64,000 nucleotides of DNA, taken from assembly GCF_018812025.1 (NCBI RefSeq), contig NC_063054.1, positions 25,920,142 through 25,984,141 on the forward strand, given 5' to 3'. This stretch comes from Megalobrama amblycephala (Eukaryota; Chordata; Actinopteri; Cypriniformes; Xenocyprididae). Of the stretch, positions 1-64,000 are shown one piece after another; the stretch's first letter is position 1, and each line of letters opens with the position of its first letter. A model generated the notes under the pieces. The model saw only the letters and a program-made list of their open reading frames with translations, was not told the DNA's origin and did not search any database. Made by a program: the position numbers and the translations under genes.

Positions 1-427
1 TTCCAAACCAGTAAGACCTCCGTTCATCTTCGGAACACAGTTTAAGATATTTTAGTGACGTCAGCAACGTCACTGTGGAGTCGTAAACGCAGATTGACAA
101 CAGACCCGGAAGAGAAGACAATGCTGGATAAAGTCGTAGTTTTTGTTATTTTTGGACCAAAATGTATTTTCGATGCTTCAACAAATTCTAACTAACCCAT
201 TGATGTCACATGGACTACTTTGATGATGTTTTTATTACCTTTCTGGACATGGACATTATACTGTACATACTGTACATTTTCAATGGAGGGACAGAAAGCT
301 CTCAGACTAAATCTAAAATATCTTAAACTGTGTTGCGAAGATGAACGGAGGTCTTACGGGTTTGGAACGACATGAGGGTGAGTCATTAATGACATAATTT
401 TCATTTTTGGGTGAACTAACCCTTTAA
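1..427. mobile_element. Inverted-repeat MITE of the common cyprinid GTTAGTTCACCC type, truncated by window edge
   Basis: Bases 1-55 and about 313-368 are near-perfect reverse complements (CCGTTCATCTTCGGAACAC core), making a long hairpin. The right end reads GGGTGAACTAACCCTTTAA. Related pieces occur at 20700-20985, 39722-39772, 42566-42650 and 63008-63090. No coding capacity. Confidence 0.7.
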
Positions 428-841
428 CTGCAAAGAATGACAATAGTACAACCATGAGATACATATTATATTCTAGCGTCTTTTGTGTAGTGGCATTTGG
501 TTCTAAGGTTAAAAACTTCATTGAAGTGCCTCTTTGGTTCATGTAGAAATAAAAAGCTGGGTGTTGTTAGAATATCAATGATAATGATAATGTTTCCCAA
601 GGGAAGAACAATGGAAAAAATCAGGGGGCCTTACCTAACTTGTTTGAGCTGACATCTCATTTAAACAAAATCATAGGAGGATCTAAACTAAACAAAATCA
701 TAGGAGGATCTAAACAGTTTAGGATCTAAACTGCCCACAAATGCCAATGTGATTCTCAAGCCTATCCTACAGAATGTTGAATCTGCATGAGATGTTCACA
801 TCTTATTTTTCTCTGATTTACAGGAGTGAGGCCTCAGTGCC

Positions 842-64000
<63,159 letters not shown>

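Overview
The window looks like the genome of a ray-finned fish, most likely a cyprinid. It is AT-rich and holds one multi-exon vertebrate gene on the plus strand. Its introns are packed with the DNA transposons, L2 LINEs, DIRS-like and Ty3/gypsy elements and miniature inverted-repeat elements (MITEs) typical of carp and zebrafish relatives. Nothing in it looks bacterial or viral. Family and species are inferred from repeat types and protein resemblance only.

The gene is recognisable as plekhg3, a RhoGEF of the PLEKHG1/2/3 family. I can follow 18 coding exons with consistent splice sites and reading phases, from a start codon at 842 (in-frame stop just upstream) to the end of the window, where the last exon is still open. 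Together they encode about 1,301 residues: a Ser/Thr-rich N-terminus, a DH (GEF) domain at about residues 147-331, a PH domain at about 353-457, then a long Ser-rich, acidic tail. The gene is cut off at the right edge; any 5' non-coding exon lies left of the window.

Layout. 1-823: 5' intron with an inverted-repeat MITE. 824-890: first coding exon. 891-37440: a 36.5-kb intron. This intron contains a Tc1 element with a hAT-like insertion (1058-4173), two elements flanked by TAA (4734-5458 and 6103-7114), and a DIRS-like retroelement (about 5850-15470). The DIRS-like copy is split by a 38-bp satellite-bearing element and by a nearly full-length L2 LINE (9438-14609). After it come a second DIRS fragment with a duplicated ~416-bp unit (15830-17390), a deleted Ty3/gypsy element (about 17400-20030), and many smaller MITEs. 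37441-64000: the remaining exons, with hAT elements carrying clear 8-bp target duplications at 37940, 47352 and 50626, and further MITEs between exons.

No new biological system is supported. The observations most worth checking are the 11-nt microexon of plekhg3, the nesting order of the transposons, the two-sided 38-bp satellite, the ~416-bp repeat in the DIRS fragment, and the in-frame loss of the catalytic region in the Tc1 transposase.
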